Shown here: one piece after another, positions 7,314-8,877 of the stretch | Position numbering within the stretch: position 1 is the first letter of the stretch | How the letters are laid out: each line of letters opens with the position of its first letter | Assembly: GCA_041687475.1 (NCBI GenBank) | Contig: JAWLBW010000192.1 | Span: forward strand, 1-8,877 | Length of the DNA stretch: 8,877 nt | Reading direction: 5' to 3' | Origin: JAWLBW01 sp041687475 | Lineage (GTDB): Bacteria > J088 > JAWLBW01 | Program-made: the position numbers and the translations under genes | The notes under the pieces: generated by a model | What the model was told of the DNA's origin: nothing | The model's database searches: none | The model's input: only the letters and a program-made list of their open reading frames with translations

Positions 7314-7358
7314 GTTGCATCTGCTCCCGGGCGCAGGGATGCCCGGGAGCAGAGCAAC
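7314..7358. repeat. Long hairpin in the divergent region
   Basis: CTGCTCCCGGGC (7321-7332) and GCCCGGGAGCAG (7341-7352) form a perfect 12-bp stem around the 8-nt loop GCAGGGAT. T7320 pairs with A7353, A7319 bulges, and GTTGC (7314-7318) pairs with GCAAC (7354-7358), extending the stem to 18 pairs. No T-run follows on either strand. On the - strand it would lie in the leader of the ceramidase-like gene, 66 nt before its start. An mRNA leader structure, a regulator site or an isolated repeat element are all possible. Confidence 0.8.
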
Positions 7359-7466
7359 ATGTCCGGGGGGAGGACACTTGGCAGATTGGTCAGGACTTCG
7401 CAGGGTATGCCGACTGCATGATTGTCGACATGTATGGCATGGTAGCCGTGAAGCAGGCGATGAAAC

Positions 7467-7480
7467 ATGACATTTGTCAT
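7467..7480. promoter_or_regulatory. Palindrome, possible operator
   Basis: ATGACA-TT-TGTCAT is a perfect inverted repeat of 6-bp arms with a 2-bp centre, in the AT-richer part of the divergent region. The size and symmetry suit a dimeric repressor. No regulator gene is adjacent and no family can be named from this alone. Confidence 0.3.
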
Positions 7481-7677
7481 ATCGGGGATATTTTTTTCAG
7501 AAAGTTTTCCCGCAACGATCCGCGCTTTGTTTTACGGCAGGCGCTCGGGCCCGTTCACCGCTTTCCCATTCCCTGATCAGGCGAGGGCCGATTTGCAAAA
7601 ACCGCAGAGACGCAGTAGCTTCATTGGAACGCAGGTGCGTCGCCGGTCGCGGTACGACTGCGCCTTCTCAGGACGTC

Positions 7678-7683
7678 AGGAGG
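7678..7683 (+). promoter_or_regulatory. Ribosome binding site that sets the LOG-family start
   Basis: AGGAGG lies 9 nt before the ATG at 7693. It decides this start over the in-frame ATG at 7474, which would add 73 residues of Arg/Ser-rich sequence with no family resemblance. Confidence 0.8.
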
Positions 7684-7692
7684 TCAACAGGT

Positions 7693-8451
7693 ATGGAAAC
7701 ATCCAGGTATGTGGTCGACGACTGGAAGCGCGATGAAAGTTGGCGCCTCTTTCGCATCATGGGCGAGTTTGTCGATGGTATCGACACCCTGAGCCGCATC
7801 GGACCCGCCGTTACGGTTTTCGGTTCGGCGCGCTCGCTGCCCGGCGATCCGGTATACGTGGCAACCGAACGCATCGGCGCCGATCTGGTGAAGCGCGGGT
7901 TCTCGGTCATTACCGGCGGGGGCCCCGGCTCCATGGAAGCCGCCAACAAGGGGGCCTACGAGGCCGGTGGTACGTCGGTGGGCCTGAACATCGAACTGCC
8001 CATGGAGCAATCGGGCAACGAGTTCACCTCGCTGACCGTGCGGTTTCGCTACTTCTTCGTGCGCAAGGTCATGCTGGTGAAGTATGCGACGGCCTTCGTG
8101 TTGATGCCGGGGGGCTACGGCACGCTCGACGAATTCTTTGAAACCGTTACCCTGATTCAGACCCGCAAGATCAGGCCGTTTCCGGTCATTCTGTTCGGCA
8201 CCGATTATTGGAAGGGGCTCATCGAGTGGCTGCGCGCGGCGGTGCTTGCCCAAGGCAACATTCACGAAGAAGACCTCGACATCTTCTGCATCGTCGACCG
8301 GGAAGAGCAGGTGGGTGACATTATCGACGAGTGGTACCACACCCGCGGCATGGACCCCCGCGGCAAGGGGGCATCACGTGAGGCCGCCCGTACCGGCCTG
8401 AAGCCGTCGAACCCCGAGGTGCAGGAAGATATCGACGGCGACGGCATCTGA
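7693..8451 (+). CDS. LOG-family (TIGR00730) nucleoside 5'-monophosphate phosphoribohydrolase
   Basis: Members of this family hydrolyse the N-glycosidic bond of purine nucleoside 5'-monophosphates, including cytokinin ribotides, to give free base and ribose 5-phosphate. Many were once mis-annotated as lysine decarboxylases. The 252-residue product shows a Rossmann-like fold: strand and turn VTVFGSARS (40-48), glycine-rich GGGPGSMEAA (75-84), the conserved RK of FFVRKVML (R124, K125), and the signature PGGYGTLDE (139-147) with catalytic E147. The core ends near residue 215; about 35 polar, acidic residues follow (ending DIDGDGI) and look disordered. An N-terminal lead of about 35 residues precedes the first strand. 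The real substrate is unknown. It is divergent from the ceramidase-like gene and has no other + strand neighbour in the window. Confidence 0.93.
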   Translation: METSRYVVDDWKRDESWRLFRIMGEFVDGIDTLSRIGPAVTVFGSARSLPGDPVYVATERIGADLVKRGFSVITGGGPGSMEAANKGAYEAGGTSVGLNIELPMEQSGNEFTSLTVRFRYFFVRKVMLVKYATAFVLMPGGYGTLDEFFETVTLIQTRKIRPFPVILFGTDYWKGLIEWLRAAVLAQGNIHEEDLDIFCIVDREEQVGDIIDEWYHTRGMDPRGKGASREAARTGLKPSNPEVQEDIDGDGI

Positions 8452-8748
8452 GGCCGGGGCACCTTCTCACGAATCCGCAATTATCCGCAATCGCCACTCT
8501 GACAGAACAGTGGCTTCCACATCGAGTTGCCATGTGGCGCAGGGCGCCGCGGACAACGAGATGGGCGCGATAGCCCGTGCAGACGAAGAGCATCGGACGA
8601 TACCGTTCAGTTGTCCGACCAGTGCTTCGTGACACACATTCGCCTCTCAGAGCCTGTGCTGAGCGACGGCGAAGTATCGGCCTCGCCCTGCTCGGCGACG
8701 CGACTCGAGACGGAACCTTCCTGCGTTTGGTCGGGCGTAAAGCGCCCT
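8452..8748. other. Non-coding region rich in small repeats
   Basis: No open frame here looks like a gene: candidate products are Arg/Ser-rich and overlap one another on both strands. The stretch holds a tandem pair of ATCCGCAAT (8473-8481, 8483-8491), two small hairpins (GCCACT/AGTGGC at 8493-8514 and CCACAT/ATGTGG at 8517-8537), a wider inverted repeat CGGACAAC/GTTGTCCG (8550-8557, 8610-8617), a CTCAG/CTGAG hairpin (8646-8663) and GGGCG/CGCCC (8733-8747). The last directly follows the stop of the - strand gene and could be a weak terminator, though it lacks a T-run. Confidence 0.55.
8473..8491. repeat. Tandem 10-bp repeat, two units
   Basis: ATCCGCAATT is followed at once by ATCCGCAATC, 22 bp after the LOG-family stop codon. 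Two units are too few to name a repeat class. They may be binding half-sites or a chance duplication. Confidence 0.6.
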
Positions 8749-8877
8749 TCAGCGGCGCAGCTCGACCCGCACTTCACCCCCGCCCGTCGTGACCGATGCC
8801 TCGGGCAGGGCCTTGGCAAGCAGTGCCTGCCACTCGGCCGGGCTGCGGGTTCCGGGCAGGTCGAACTCGGCCTGCTG
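8749..8877 (-). CDS. C-terminal fragment of an unrecognised protein
   Basis: The - strand frame is open from the right edge (8877) to a TGA at 8749-8751, giving 42 residues. They end with SVTTGGGEVRVELRR, after a stretch reading SPAEWQALLAKALPEA. The codons are G/C-ending like those of the neighbours. A short amphipathic helix followed by a beta-strand-like end reads as the tail of a real folded protein rather than noise. I do not recognise the family. The gene continues beyond the window and is convergent with the LOG-family gene. Confidence 0.6.
   Translation of the reverse strand, partial: QQAEFDLPGTRSPAEWQALLAKALPEASVTTGGGEVRVELRR

Larger units (their letters stand above)
7249..7692. other. 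Divergent intergenic region
   Basis: This 444-bp stretch separates the ceramidase-like gene (-) from the LOG-family gene (+), so it must hold the promoter signals of both unless transcription enters from farther away. It contains a long hairpin (7314-7358), a 14-bp palindrome (7467-7480), a T7 run (7491-7497) and an AT-richer stretch around 7460-7530. A weak sigma70-like pair, TTGCAA (7593-7598) and TAGCTT (7616-7621), 17 bp apart, could drive the LOG gene, but it matches consensus at only 4 and 3 positions. A 52-codon + frame (7418-7576) is open but unproven. Confidence 0.55.

Noticed and set aside
7124..7480. 118-codon - strand open frame at the divergent region
   Set aside because: It is out of frame with the ceramidase-like gene and runs into it. 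Its N-terminal part looks faintly protein-like, but the rest is Pro/Gly/Arg-rich, and there is no good ribosome site.
7474..7692. N-terminal extension of the LOG-family protein
   Set aside because: The 73 extra residues lack family similarity, and AGGAGG at 7678-7683 points to the ATG at 7693.
8452..8748. tRNA or other known RNA gene in the repeat-rich stretch
   Set aside because: No cloverleaf with a T-loop GTTCRA motif and acceptor pairing could be found on either strand.
8577..8792. 71-codon + open frame near the right edge
   Set aside because: Its Arg-rich product has no pattern, and it overlaps the better-supported end of the - strand gene at 8749-8877.

Overview
The window is a GC-rich bacterial chromosomal segment. 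Its codons favour G or C at the third position, it uses Shine-Dalgarno sites and several GTG starts, and its genes lie on both strands. Nothing in it identifies the species. The chemosensory genes suggest a bacterium with a receptor-kinase-methylesterase array of the alternative-function (Wsp-like) type. I see no rRNA, tRNA, CRISPR array, insertion sequence or integrase.

Left block (1-4539, + strand): a chemosensory operon. It opens inside a methyl-accepting chemotaxis protein whose N-terminus lies outside the window. The receptor overlaps by 4 bp (GTGA) a CheA-type hybrid kinase with Hpt, dimerisation, ATPase, CheW and receiver domains. After a 139-bp gap holding a long stem-loop comes CheB, the receptor methylesterase. 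Receptor, CheA-REC and CheB follow one another as in Wsp-like systems: the receptor feeds the kinase, which phosphorylates its own receiver and CheB, and CheB adjusts the receptor. CheW, CheR and a GGDEF output protein are not in the window.

Middle block (4740-7248): a RecQ-family helicase on +. It has a low-complexity insert inside the helicase core, a probable winged-helix segment placed before the zinc cluster, and a small beta-barrel tail resembling the C-terminal domain of PcrA/UvrD. Its 3' end overlaps by 62 bp a convergent - strand gene for a seven-helix membrane protein. That protein carries the Ser/His/Asp/His/His pattern of the alkaline ceramidase (CREST) superfamily.

Right block (7249-8877): a 444-bp divergent intergenic region contains an 18-bp-stem hairpin and a 14-bp palindrome. 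It separates the ceramidase-like gene from a LOG-family (TIGR00730) nucleotide phosphoribohydrolase on +. A 297-bp non-coding stretch rich in small repeats follows, and then the last 42 codons of a - strand gene that enters from the right edge.

I found no clear new system. The items most worth a second look are the unusual RecQ architecture, the CREST-type membrane protein, the receptor with only half a HAMP domain, and the two intergenic hairpins.
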